Assembly: GCA_964653485.1 (NCBI GenBank)
Contig: CAZZFF010000019.1
Location: 3,901 to 67,900 of the forward strand
Reading direction: 5' to 3'
Length of the DNA stretch: 64,000 nucleotides
Source: CAVQND01 sp964653485
Lineage (GTDB): Bacteria; Verrucomicrobiota; Verrucomicrobiia; Limisphaerales; UBA8199
The translations under genes were made by a program, and so were the position numbers. Shown piece by piece: positions 17,569-26,249 of this stretch (position 1 is the first letter of the stretch; each line of letters starts with the position of its first letter). The notes under the pieces are model-generated. The model made no database searches. It saw only the letters and a list, made by a program, of their open reading frames with translations, and was not told where the DNA came from.

Positions 17569-19095
17569 TCACTGCGCTCGGGGCTTTCGGCCCGCGATCT
17601 GACTTTCCGCAGACCAGGTCGAGCCGTTGTGTTGGTTCCCCGTCGTTGCGTAGCCTCTGGCGCGGATTCTGGCTTGAGGCGGCAAGGTCACGCCGGCAAG
17701 CTGCCAAACCCCGTCCTTGAAGGTCCCTTCCCCGAGGCCCACCCAGTCTGTGCCGTTGGTCGAGAAGTCGAAAGTAACCCGGGACTCCTCGGGGTTGGCT
17801 CTTCCCAGCCGCCAAGTGATGGTCGAGCCGTCGTATGCCAAGCTTTGGATCGCGCGCGCGATGTTGCTGTGCGAACCTGCGCTCATACGCGCTTGCGAGT
17901 TGGTCCGAGAGCTCCCCTGTCCACCCACCATGATGCTTCCACCCGCGTGCGGGCCGGGACCATTGGCCGTAAAGCGCGCGCCCGATCTGGAAGCGCCGCC
18001 GAGGGCGAAGGAACCGCCAAAGCCGCCTGCGGGAACGCCCGTTTGTGTCCCCAGTTGGAGGAGACCACCTCCGGCTGGCGTTGGCGAAGTGAGTCCAAGC
18101 CCCGGGTCTGTGCTCGACAGGCAATTCGTTTGAGGTCCCTGCCGCGGTGACTCGTCCGCCACACCGGGGCCGGCATTGTCGTCTTGGACCCGCGGGGGAG
18201 GCGAATCTGCCGGCGTGGCGGCGGTGACTTCTTTGGGGCCGGTTAAATGCGTTTTGGCCTCAGCGGCCGCCGCCATTGCGAACTGGGACGCCACTGGAGC
18301 AATACTCACCGGAGACCGACCCAGAACCTGCCGCTTCGCTTTGTGGTTGGACGCGAACCAGAGGGTGCTTGCCGCCAGGACCACGGCCAGGCCTGCCAAA
18401 GCCAGCTTCGCCCCGGCGGCGGCGACTGGAACGGAGGTCGAGGCCGCCTTGGTGAGGGCTATCTTGGCCAGGCTGGCGCGCACGGCATCGGAAATGGCCG
18501 GGCGGCTCAGCAATAGGAGCCCTTGCAGGGCCGCGGCGTCGGTTACCTTGCCGCGGGCGCGCAATTTGCGGCGCAACTCGTCCAGGCCCTCCGCCAGGCG
18601 GCGCGATACGGTGGGCTGTGACATGGCCTTGGCGGCCGCGATTTCGGTCGTGTTATGGCCCTCCAGAAAGTGCATAGCCACCAGCTCCCGCAGGCCCTGC
18701 GGGAGTTCTTCGAGGGCTTCATCGACCGCGGCTTCGAGGCTCGGCCAGGCATGAGGCGCGCCGCTCTGGGCATCGAGGGCGTAAGTCTCCTCCCGGCGCC
18801 TGCGCGAGGCCCTCTGCCGAATCAAGTCCACCGCGCGGCGGGTGGCTACCCGATGAAGCCAACTGCCCAGCGAGCCGTTGATGCGGCCCGCGCTTTTCGA
18901 GAATTGGAGGAACGTCTCCTGGGCCGCATCGGCAGCCTCGACGTCATCGCCCAGGATGCGGCGACAGGTCCCATAGACCATGGCCCCGTGGCGGTCCACA
19001 ATGGCGCCGAAGGCCTCCTGGTCGCCCAGGCGGGCGAAACGCGTCGCCAGCGCCCGGTCGGTCTCTTGCAGGTCCAGGCTTTCGAGCTTATTCAT
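17569..19095 (-). CDS. ECF sigma factor fused to a membrane span and an outside-type beta domain
   Basis: 508 residues. Residues 15-105 are sigma region 2 (RHGAMVYGTCRRILGDD, AADAAQETFLQFSKSAGR, GSWLHRVATRRAVDLIRQR) and 125-180 are region 4 (LEGHNTTEIAAAKAMSQPTVSRRL). A single hydrophobic span follows at about 229-249 (LALAGLAVVLAASTLWFASN). After a long Gly/Ser/Pro linker, residues ~415-505 resemble the C-terminal beta module of secreted Verrucomicrobia repeat proteins (STNGTDWVGLGEGTF, then IRARGYATTGNQHN). The topology predicts a cytoplasmic sigma part and an external sensing part in one chain. It lies 31 bases downstream of the BspA-like gene on the same strand. No anti-sigma gene is adjacent. 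Confidence 0.88.
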   Translation of the reverse strand: MNKLESLDLQETDRALATRFARLGDQEAFGAIVDRHGAMVYGTCRRILGDDVEAADAAQETFLQFSKSAGRINGSLGSWLHRVATRRAVDLIRQRASRRRREETYALDAQSGAPHAWPSLEAAVDEALEELPQGLRELVAMHFLEGHNTTEIAAAKAMSQPTVSRRLAEGLDELRRKLRARGKVTDAAALQGLLLLSRPAISDAVRASLAKIALTKAASTSVPVAAAGAKLALAGLAVVLAASTLWFASNHKAKRQVLGRSPVSIAPVASQFAMAAAAEAKTHLTGPKEVTAATPADSPPPRVQDDNAGPGVADESPRQGPQTNCLSSTDPGLGLTSPTPAGGGLLQLGTQTGVPAGGFGGSFALGGASRSGARFTANGPGPHAGGSIMVGGQGSSRTNSQARMSAGSHSNIARAIQSLAYDGSTITWRLGRANPEESRVTFDFSTNGTDWVGLGEGTFKDGVWQLAGVTLPPQARIRARGYATTGNQHNGSTWSAESQIAGRKPRAQ

Positions 19096-19126
19096 GAGAC
19101 TCTGTTCTTTTACAGCGGCGAACCGA

Positions 19127-21616
19127 TCAGGGCCAGCGCAGACGGTAGAAGCGACTTGGATACTTTGCCCACTGGGGATCGCTGAAATAAAACAGGCCGC
19201 CAGTGAGGAGATTCGTGGTCATCGGAGACCAGACGGGGCTGGTGAGGCTCGTGCTCGCCTCCACAACGACGGTCATGCCACTGGCCCAGTTGACGTTGAA
19301 CCCGAATTGATTGGATTTAACCCCGAAGGCGGCATCACCGGTTTGCACCCGGGGAGTCCACAGGACGGTTGGGAGGCCGGTGGAGTTGGTGCTCCATCCT
19401 GTCGTTCCGGGAAGGTAATAGACGGTTGCGGTGTCGCCGGAGAACGCTTCAAAACCGATGGCGGGAGCGTTACCCAGGAAATAGACTCCCTCAAGACTTA
19501 GGCTGTGCCAAAGCGCATAGTTGCCGATGTTTGTGACGCTGTTCGGGATCGTGAGGTTAATCAGGCTCGTGCCGTATCCGAACGCCAAAGCTCCGATGCT
19601 GGCGACCCCGGCAGGGACCGTATAGGTTCCGGCTCTGCCTGCGGGGAACTGAATGAGCGTCCGTTGGCTCTTGTCGAACAGGACTCCGTCCAGACTGCTG
19701 TATGCCGGATTGAGGGCGTCCACCGTTATCGCGCCAAGGCTGGCGCAGTCGCTGAACGCCGCATAGCCGATGCTGGTGACGCCGCCGCCAATGGCGACGT
19801 TGGTCAAGCCGGCGCAGAGATAGAACGCCGAACCGCCGATGTTTGTGACGCTGTTCGGAATCGTGAGGTTAATCAGGCTCGCGGAGTATGCGAATGCCCA
19901 ATCTCCGATGCTGGCGACGCCGTCGGGAACCGCATAGCTTCCGGCTTCGCCCGCGGGGAATTGAATGAGCGTCCTTTGGCTCTTGTCGAACAGGATTCCG
20001 CCCAAACTGCTGTAAGCCGGATTGAGCGCATCCACGGTGATCGCGGCAAGGCGGGTGCAGTATCTGAACGCCCCATCCCCGATGCTGGTGACGCCGTCGC
20101 CGATGGTGACGCTGGTCAGGCTCGTGCAGGAATAGAACGCCATCTCGCCGATGTTCGTGACGCTGTTCGGAATGGCGACGCTGGTCAGGCCGGTGCCGTC
20201 GAACGCACCGTTCCCCATGCTGGTGACGCCGTTCGGGATCGCGATGCTGGTCAGACGGGTGCCCTCGAATGCCCAGGCCCCAATGCTGCTGACATCGGCG
20301 CCGATCGTGACACTGCTCAGGAGGGTTCCAGCGAATGCCGAGTCACCAATGCTGGTGACGCCGTCTCCGATGAAGGCGTTGGTTAGGCTGGCGCAGGAAA
20401 AGAACACGGAACCTCCCATGTTGGTCACGCTGTTCGGGATCGTGACGTTGGTCAGAGCCGTGCCCTGGAACGCAGCGTTGCCGATGCTGGTGACGCTGTT
20501 CGGAATCGCGATGCCGGTCAAAGCCGTCCCCTCGAACGCAGAGTTTCTGACGCTGGTGACGCCGGCGCCTATCGTGGCGCTGGTCAGCCTGGCGCACAGA
20601 AAGAACGCGGAGTTTCCGATGGTAATGACGCTGTTGGGGATCGTGACGCTGGTCAGTCCCGTGGCCAGGAACGCCCCATCCCCGATGCTGGTGAGGCCGG
20701 CACCCATCGTGACATTGGTCAGGCTGGAGCATTCAGAAAACGCGGAGTCCCCAAGGCTGGTAACGCTGTCCGGAATCGTGACACTGTTCAAGCCGGCCCC
20801 CCGGAACGCTGAGTTTCCAATGCTGGTAACATTGGTGCCGATCGTGGCGCTGGTCAGGCTGGAGCAGCTCGAGAACGCAGAGTTTCCGATGTTGGTGGCA
20901 CCGTTGGGGATCGTGATGCTGATTAGTCCGCTGCCCTCGAACGCCGAGTCCCCAATGCTCGTGACGCCGGCGCCTATCGTGAGGTTGGTCAGACTGACGC
21001 ACTCGGAAAACGCAGAGTCCCCCAGGCTGGTGACGCTGTCCGGAATTCTGACGCCGGCCAGATTGGGGCAGAAGCCGAACGCAGAGTTTCCGATGTTGGT
21101 GACGGTGTTGGGGATCGTGACGTTGATTAGCCCGCTGCCCTCGAACGCCGAGTCCCCAATGCTAGTGACGCCGGCGCCTATCGTGACGTTGGTCAGGCTG
21201 GAGCACGCCGAAAAGGCAAAGTCCCCCAGGCTGGTGACGCTGTCCGGAATTCTGACGCCGGCCAGATTGTAGCAGAAGAAGAACGCAGAGTTTCCGATGT
21301 TGGTGACGCTGTTGGGGATCGTGACGCTGGTCAAACTGGCGTCTCGGAACGCATTAGTACCGATGCTGGCGACCGGCAGGCCATTGAGCATGCTTGGGAT
21401 GGAGACGGACCCGCCAGGACCAGTGTATCCCGTGATCGTGATCGCGCCGTTGTTGGTCGTGTAATTGAATTGGGCTTGAGCCACCGCAGGCAGCGTCGCC
21501 AGCGACAGCAGCAGCAGGCTGGCGCCCCAGGCGGCCCTCAATCGCCTGGCTCCCGCCTTTGGGCAGTGTGAGCCCGCGGAGGGCGTTTTCGATACGATGC
21601 AGATTTCTGTTTTCAT
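19127..21616 (-). CDS. Secreted BspA-family leucine-rich repeat (LRR_5) protein
   Basis: About 829 residues from the ATG at 21616 (GAAGG upstream). Signal peptide ends in LLSLATLPAVAQAQ. The body is a long array of ~23-residue BspA-type LRRs, consensus SVTIPNSVTSIGDSAF..C..L. Two inserts of the form LGGILFDKSQRTLIQFPAG interrupt the array near the C-terminal half. The end is a beta module (FGVKSNQFGFNV, VVVEASTSLTSPVWSP, then a terminal RFYRLRWP) shared with the second LRR protein at 37052-39145. Such proteins are surface-exposed and bind other proteins or polymers. The DNA repeats are strong; a 204-base unit is duplicated at 20881-21288. Co-directional with the membrane-tethered sigma gene that follows. 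Confidence 0.9.
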   Translation of the reverse strand: MKTEICIVSKTPSAGSHCPKAGARRLRAAWGASLLLLSLATLPAVAQAQFNYTTNNGAITITGYTGPGGSVSIPSMLNGLPVASIGTNAFRDASLTSVTIPNSVTNIGNSAFFFCYNLAGVRIPDSVTSLGDFAFSACSSLTNVTIGAGVTSIGDSAFEGSGLINVTIPNTVTNIGNSAFGFCPNLAGVRIPDSVTSLGDSAFSECVSLTNLTIGAGVTSIGDSAFEGSGLISITIPNGATNIGNSAFSSCSSLTSATIGTNVTSIGNSAFRGAGLNSVTIPDSVTSLGDSAFSECSSLTNVTMGAGLTSIGDGAFLATGLTSVTIPNSVITIGNSAFFLCARLTSATIGAGVTSVRNSAFEGTALTGIAIPNSVTSIGNAAFQGTALTNVTIPNSVTNMGGSVFFSCASLTNAFIGDGVTSIGDSAFAGTLLSSVTIGADVSSIGAWAFEGTRLTSIAIPNGVTSMGNGAFDGTGLTSVAIPNSVTNIGEMAFYSCTSLTSVTIGDGVTSIGDGAFRYCTRLAAITVDALNPAYSSLGGILFDKSQRTLIQFPAGEAGSYAVPDGVASIGDWAFAYSASLINLTIPNSVTNIGGSAFYLCAGLTNVAIGGGVTSIGYAAFSDCASLGAITVDALNPAYSSLDGVLFDKSQRTLIQFPAGRAGTYTVPAGVASIGALAFGYGTSLINLTIPNSVTNIGNYALWHSLSLEGVYFLGNAPAIGFEAFSGDTATVYYLPGTTGWSTNSTGLPTVLWTPRVQTGDAAFGVKSNQFGFNVNWASGMTVVVEASTSLTSPVWSPMTTNLLTGGLFYFSDPQWAKYPSRFYRLRWP
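20881..21288 (-). repeat. Two adjacent 204-base direct repeats in the LRR gene
   Basis: Marker strings such as GATTAGTCCGCTGCCCTCGA and CGGAATTCTGACGCCGGCCA recur exactly 204 bases apart (20921/21125 and 21041/21245). The unit encodes three LRRs (68 residues). The near-identity shows a recent in-frame expansion. Confidence 0.8.
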
Positions 21617-21883
21617 GGGTCGCCGCCTTCTGAATTCCCAGACCCCTTCATTGTGTCTCTTATCATTCATAAGGAGCCCTTTGCTCATAGCTTAGTCGGA
21701 GCCGGAGCCGTGATTTATTCAGGGCAGGCGGGTTTATTGAGGCGGTGCTGACCTGGGCGGCCGGCCCAGGCTTGCATGGGCCGCGCCGTCGGCGCTATGA
21801 AAAGGCTAGCGGTTCGCAAAACGTTCCGCGGTGGGCGCTGTCCAATCTCCGTGCGTGCGCATTCCCGAAAACAAATTCGCGTC

Positions 21884-23140
21884 ATGAAAGCGGCGAATTC
21901 GCTCCTCTGCTGTCTCGCCTTCGCCGCGCGTGCGGGCCTGTCCGCGCAAGAAGCCACGCCAGCCCACGGCGGGCCGGAGGTCGTGCATACCGTCTATCTC
22001 GAATACCAGGAGGCCGACCGCGGCCTCGTCTCCTGGGTTTTCCTGGTTCCGCTCCAAAACGCGCGGTTCAGCAAAGAGCCGGATTTCGGCCGGCGGCGAG
22101 TGTGCCGCGGGAGCCTGCGGCTGGGGAGCGAGCCCGAGGATGCCGTTCCTTTCGCGTGGGATCCGGGCCAGGCCAAACTTTACCTGGACCTCAACCGGAA
22201 CGGGGACCTGACGGACGACCCGAACGGCGTGTTTTCAGCCAGGTCGCGCAGCGATCAGACCTTTACGAACCTCCATATAGAATTCAAGACGCGCATAGGC
22301 ACCCGTCGCCTGTTGGCCGATTTGAGCCTCTACCAGACGGGCCTCCGGTGGGGCAACCGGCTCATGGTTACGCTGGCCTGCCACTCCTTCTGGGCTGCCA
22401 AAGTGCTGCTGCAAGGCCAGGAATGGCAGGTGGGTCTTGTGGAGAATCTCGCCGGCCAAACTCCACGCCGCAACGGAACCATCGAAGTCGGCCTTGGCAG
22501 GCTGGGTTCGGCCGAGGACGGCTACCTGCTGCTGCGCCCTTGGGAATCGCGGAACCAGCCTTTCAACCTGCAAGACGGCTCGCTGGACGGCTTCAACTTC
22601 CGCCGCGACCTCTTCATCGGCCACCAGGCATACCAGGTGGATTGGGCCTACGACCAGCATGACGGCGCGCCTGGATTCAAACTCGAATTGAGAGAGTGCT
22701 TCGCCGCGTTGGGAGAACTCAGGCTCACCGGCAGGTTCATCCAACGGCTTGTCCTGACCGGCACGCCGAACCCGCCCGCTGCCGGGCCGTTCACCGTGGT
22801 GCTGGACAGGCCGGAACCGACGGTCAGAATCCCTGTGGGCAGCTATAGCCAATGCCGGATTCAGCTTGAGGCGGGAGGCGCGCAGGCCTGCCGCTTGGAG
22901 CAAGCGAGCCCGGTGATGCCGGTCGGCCCCAGCAACGCCGCCGTTCTCACCGCCGGCGGGCCGCTCACCAACACCGTGCGTATCGTTCCCGATGAGGGCT
23001 CTTTGTCGCTGACCTATCAACTGGTCGGGGCCGAAGGCGCGCTTTACCAGTTGCTGCACCAGGACCGGAGGCACCCCCCGAGCTGGGTGGTTTATCGGAA
23101 GGGCGAGGCCATCGATACCGGCTGGTTCCGGTTCGGCTGA
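21884..23140 (+). CDS. Secreted protein of unknown function
   Basis: About 418 residues from the ATG at 21884. Signal peptide: KAANSLLCCLAFAARAGLSAQE. The mature part is beta-rich with no recognised domain. A segment LYLDLNRNGDLTDDPNGVF looks like a Ca-binding D-x-N-x-D-x-D loop as found in dockerin-like or thrombospondin-type repeats of secreted proteins. Two related stretches of the form ...GLGRLGSAEDGYLLLRPW and LDGFNFRRDLFIGHQAYQVDW suggest a lipid- or sugar-binding beta fold, but this is only impression. It precedes, by 48 bases, a membrane protein gene on the same strand and is probably co-transcribed with it. Confidence 0.7.
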   Translation: MKAANSLLCCLAFAARAGLSAQEATPAHGGPEVVHTVYLEYQEADRGLVSWVFLVPLQNARFSKEPDFGRRRVCRGSLRLGSEPEDAVPFAWDPGQAKLYLDLNRNGDLTDDPNGVFSARSRSDQTFTNLHIEFKTRIGTRRLLADLSLYQTGLRWGNRLMVTLACHSFWAAKVLLQGQEWQVGLVENLAGQTPRRNGTIEVGLGRLGSAEDGYLLLRPWESRNQPFNLQDGSLDGFNFRRDLFIGHQAYQVDWAYDQHDGAPGFKLELRECFAALGELRLTGRFIQRLVLTGTPNPPAAGPFTVVLDRPEPTVRIPVGSYSQCRIQLEAGGAQACRLEQASPVMPVGPSNAAVLTAGGPLTNTVRIVPDEGSLSLTYQLVGAEGALYQLLHQDRRHPPSWVVYRKGEAIDTGWFRFG

Positions 23141-23188
23141 GGGAGCACTTGCCGGTACTCATGGCGAGTACCACTGACCGCCACAGGC

Positions 23189-24145
23189 GTGCTCCAAGTC
23201 ACCGCTTCCGAGGACCTGGGCGGCCTGGGGGCCAAAGACGGTCCGCCGGTCGACTATCAGCCGCGGAGACGGATGGCTCCGTCCGTCTCAACCACTGCGC
23301 TGAGGTCGGAAGACTCGCTGCCGCCGCTCGTGCCGGGGTTGGGGTTGCTGCTCCTGCTGGCGCTCAAGGCCAACCGCCGGCCTCGGGCCTGGTGGATCGG
23401 TCTGCCGGTCCTCTGCGGTCTTGGCCTGCGCGCGTTCTTGCCTGCCACGCTTCTTTCTCTGCCCGCCCAGGTTCCGGCGTCACTGGCCGCGGTGGTCCGG
23501 CTCTCCGCCGGTGGCGCGGCGTTGCCGCCCTCCGACCTGCTGGACATCCTCGTCCAAAGCGTCCCGGCCTTGGCCTTCGCGGTCGCGGCAGTGTGGTTGC
23601 TGGGGGATTACCTGCCCCCGAAGCACCGGTTCCTCACGTTCCTCGCTGTCCTATTCGTATTGGGCGGCCTGGCGGTGCCGCTGTCCTGCCAGCTTGATCT
23701 GGACAAAGTGGCGGGTCTCTTGGTCCCCGGCGCGAACGCGGATACCGACCTGGGAATCCCTGCCTGCGCCGAACTGACGGGGCTGGAGGCCTTGGTGATT
23801 GCCGTGTCACTGATGCTGGCAGGGAGGCTGTGCCGCCGATGCCACCCGTTGCGGCTGTCGCTTTGGCTGCTTGCCTGGTTATTGATCGTCTGGCTGGCCG
23901 TGGTCGTGCTCGTGATGGCAACAACAGTTGTGGTCGACAGCGCGCAGCCTTCGGCGCCGGCGATACTTGGCGGTGTGTTTGGCCTGGCGGGCTTCGACTT
24001 CGCGCTGCTGCTTCCGTTCCTGATTCTCTCCTGGACCAACGCGCTTTACCGTGCTCGGTTGGAGCGAATGTTGGGCCTGGAAGCCAGCGAATTGGCGGGC
24101 GGGGAGCATCCTGTCTCGAAGCCCGAGTGCGCGGACATTTCGTGA
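23189..24145 (+). CDS. Polytopic membrane protein of unknown function
   Basis: 318 residues, starting with GTG at 23189 or at an internal ATG. After ~45 polar residues there are about seven hydrophobic segments, for example LVPGLGLLLLLALKA, IGLPVLCGLGLRAFLPATLL, ALAFAVAAVWLLGDYL, FLTFLAVLFVLGGLAVPLS, LEALVIAVSLMLAG, LWLLAWLLIVWLAVVVLVMA and FGLAGFDFALLLPFLILSW. No known transporter motif is visible. The start is uncertain because coding character begins close to the end of the previous gene. Confidence 0.65.
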   Translation: MLQVTASEDLGGLGAKDGPPVDYQPRRRMAPSVSTTALRSEDSLPPLVPGLGLLLLLALKANRRPRAWWIGLPVLCGLGLRAFLPATLLSLPAQVPASLAAVVRLSAGGAALPPSDLLDILVQSVPALAFAVAAVWLLGDYLPPKHRFLTFLAVLFVLGGLAVPLSCQLDLDKVAGLLVPGANADTDLGIPACAELTGLEALVIAVSLMLAGRLCRRCHPLRLSLWLLAWLLIVWLAVVVLVMATTVVVDSAQPSAPAILGGVFGLAGFDFALLLPFLILSWTNALYRARLERMLGLEASELAGGEHPVSKPECADIS

Positions 24146-24149
24146 CGGC

Positions 24150-25022
24150 TCAGATGGGCCGCCGGCCGCTCGGCGACCGCTTCGTGTTATCAAGCAGTTC
24201 GATGCCTGGTTTGGAAAAGCGAATGCGCCGGGCTTTGTAGAGCGTGCCCAGGGCTTGTTTAAAAGCGTTCTTGCTGACGCCGAAGGCGCGGCGAACCGCC
24301 TCGGGTGGGCTGTCGTCGTCCAAGCCCAGGCGGCCATTGCTGCGCTGGAGTTCGAGGACGATGCGCCGGGCCAGCGGCGCCACGCGCTGGTAACCAGCCT
24401 GGTCGAGGCTCAAGTCGATTTTGCCGTCGGGCCGGAGCGCCCGCACAAAGCCCTTGAGTTTCTGGCCGACGGCCACAGGAATAGAAACGCCATCGTGGAA
24501 GAGCAAGCCTTGATGCTTGCCTCCCACCAGGGCTCTGTAGCCCAATTGTGTCTTTTCGGTGATGAGGAACTCCACCTGCTCCCCGGCCCGGAGGTTGGGC
24601 GGCTCAATTGCCGAGTCTCTGCCCAGTTTCATGGAGGCGACAATTCGCTGGGTCTTTTCGTCCAAGCAGACCCGCACGGCCACATCTTGGCCTACTCGCA
24701 CCGGACCAGTCTGCTCGCTGAAGGGGAGCAAGAGGTCCTTGGGCAGTCCCCAGTCCAGGAAAGCGCCGACCTGGCGGTTGATGCTGACGACCTTGAGGGT
24801 GGCCAGCTCCCCGACGGTGGCGCGCGGGGTTTGGGTGGTGGCGACCAACCGGTCCTCCGAATCGCGGTAAATGAATACGTCGATCCGGTCGCCCGGTGCG
24901 AGCCCCCGTCTAATGTAGCGATTGGGCAGGAGAATCTCCCCGAGCTCGCCGCCGTCCAGATAAAGACCCGGGGTCGAATCTCGGAGGACCGTCAGAGTGT
25001 TGCGTTTGCCGATGTAGGCCAT
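24150..25022 (-). CDS. cvfB: CvfB-like S1 RNA-binding protein
   Basis: 290 residues with the layout of the CvfB/YitL family: tandem S1-like domains followed by a winged-helix domain. Landmarks are LYLDGGELGEILLPNRYI and LVATTQTPRATVGELATLKVV in the first part, GAFLDWGLPKDLLLPFSEQ with VRVCLDEKTQRIVASMKL in the second S1 domain, and the C-terminal helix-turn-helix LDDDSPPEAVRRAFGVSKNAFKQALGTLYKARRI. The family binds RNA and affects virulence factor expression in Firmicutes. The gene converges with the membrane protein gene, 4 bases apart. Residues look complete. Confidence 0.9.
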   Translation of the reverse strand: MAYIGKRNTLTVLRDSTPGLYLDGGELGEILLPNRYIRRGLAPGDRIDVFIYRDSEDRLVATTQTPRATVGELATLKVVSINRQVGAFLDWGLPKDLLLPFSEQTGPVRVGQDVAVRVCLDEKTQRIVASMKLGRDSAIEPPNLRAGEQVEFLITEKTQLGYRALVGGKHQGLLFHDGVSIPVAVGQKLKGFVRALRPDGKIDLSLDQAGYQRVAPLARRIVLELQRSNGRLGLDDDSPPEAVRRAFGVSKNAFKQALGTLYKARRIRFSKPGIELLDNTKRSPSGRRPI

Positions 25023-25060
25023 GAGCTACAGCATACACGATCCAGAGCTTAAACGACCGA

Positions 25061-26053
25061 TCATAATCCCGCGACGGATGGCCGGGCCACGGTGATGGGG
25101 GCGGTGTGGAAAAAGTCTTCCGCGCGTCGCCGGAGGTCCTCCAGGGACAAGGCCCGTGCCAGGTCCACGTTGAATTGGTGGCCGAACTTGAAATTGGCCG
25201 CGTAGTACTTCGTAAACATTTGCAGCCGCCGCAAGGCCGCGGCGGGCGGGAAATCCTCTGTTATATTCTGGTACATCCTGGCCCAGATGGCCGCGAGGTC
25301 CACACATCCAGGCCGGCCCCAGGTGGCAAAGACCCAGGGGCGGACCACGGCCATGCGTCCAAGCATGACCGCGCTCACGGACTGGAAATCGCCCGCCCGC
25401 GTTGACACCGCGTCCGGGCCGCTCAGGTCGCCATTAGCGATGAGCGGCAGACGGGTCAAAGAGGCCGCCCAGGGGAATATCTCGTGACGGGCTCGGCGCT
25501 TGAGTTTTTCTTCGAAGAACCGCGCGTGCAGGATCACGGCATCCACTCCGCCGTCCTCGATCTGCCGCAACCGTTCCACAAAGGCTGGTTGCCATTCCGG
25601 GCGCTGATGCCCAAGCCGGATTTTGGCGGTGAGCATGTGTGGCCAGAGTTTCCGTACTTTGTGGAGCACGGCGCGCAAATCGTCGAGGTTCTCGAATAAG
25701 GCGCTGCCTGCCGCGTGGGAGCGAATCGATCTGGCGTTGCAGGCGAGGTTCAAGTCCAGGGCATCGGCTCCGGCCTCGCCCAAGCGGTCCACGATCCGTT
25801 CCAGCGGGTCCGCGGCGCTCACCATGAGTTGATAGACCAGGCAGCCTTCCTGCGGGCGGCGGCGCAGCCAGGGTGAGGTCTTGAAGTTCTCGCACAGGAT
25901 TTGCCGGGCCGCCAGCATCTCGGTCCACAGGGCGCCACAGCCCCCCAAGTCCGCTACCAGCCGCCGGAAGGCGCTATGCGTGTAACCCGCCAGCGGGGCG
26001 CAAAAGCGCGCCGGGGCGAAACGCCGGCCCCGGATGACACATTCATCGAACAT
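25061..26053 (-). CDS. dus: tRNA-dihydrouridine synthase
   Basis: 330 residues, FMN-dependent TIM barrel that reduces uridine in tRNA. Motifs: APLAGYTHSAFRRL near the start (FMN phosphate side), catalytic Cys in LNLACNARSIRSHAAGSAL (the usual CP is CN here), VILHARFFEEKLKRRA in place of the usual HGRT, and IANGDLSGPDAV plus AVMLGRMAVVRPWVF for FMN binding. The altered CN and HARF segments make this a divergent Dus of uncertain target position. It lies 38 bases upstream of cvfB on the same strand, so the two RNA-related genes may form one unit. Confidence 0.88.
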   Translation of the reverse strand: MFDECVIRGRRFAPARFCAPLAGYTHSAFRRLVADLGGCGALWTEMLAARQILCENFKTSPWLRRRPQEGCLVYQLMVSAADPLERIVDRLGEAGADALDLNLACNARSIRSHAAGSALFENLDDLRAVLHKVRKLWPHMLTAKIRLGHQRPEWQPAFVERLRQIEDGGVDAVILHARFFEEKLKRRARHEIFPWAASLTRLPLIANGDLSGPDAVSTRAGDFQSVSAVMLGRMAVVRPWVFATWGRPGCVDLAAIWARMYQNITEDFPPAAALRRLQMFTKYYAANFKFGHQFNVDLARALSLEDLRRRAEDFFHTAPITVARPSVAGL

Positions 26054-26249
26054 CGCCGACGATGAACAACCGGGCGGGCTCCGCGGCCACCGCCCGCCGC
26101 TCTTCCACGCTCACCCGGGCGTCGGAGGCTCTGACTCTAGCTAAGCTCATGAAGCAACCCTATCCGCCTTGAAACCAAAGGGCAAAAACAAATCCCGTGG
26201 ATTGGTCCTTGAAATCGGGGGGGACTTGCGCCACAACCCCATCGTGTCC

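Noticed and set aside
20000..21300. Regularly spaced DNA repeats that could suggest a CRISPR-like array
   Set aside because: The repeats are in frame and encode LRR units; there is no spacer/repeat structure and no cas genes.
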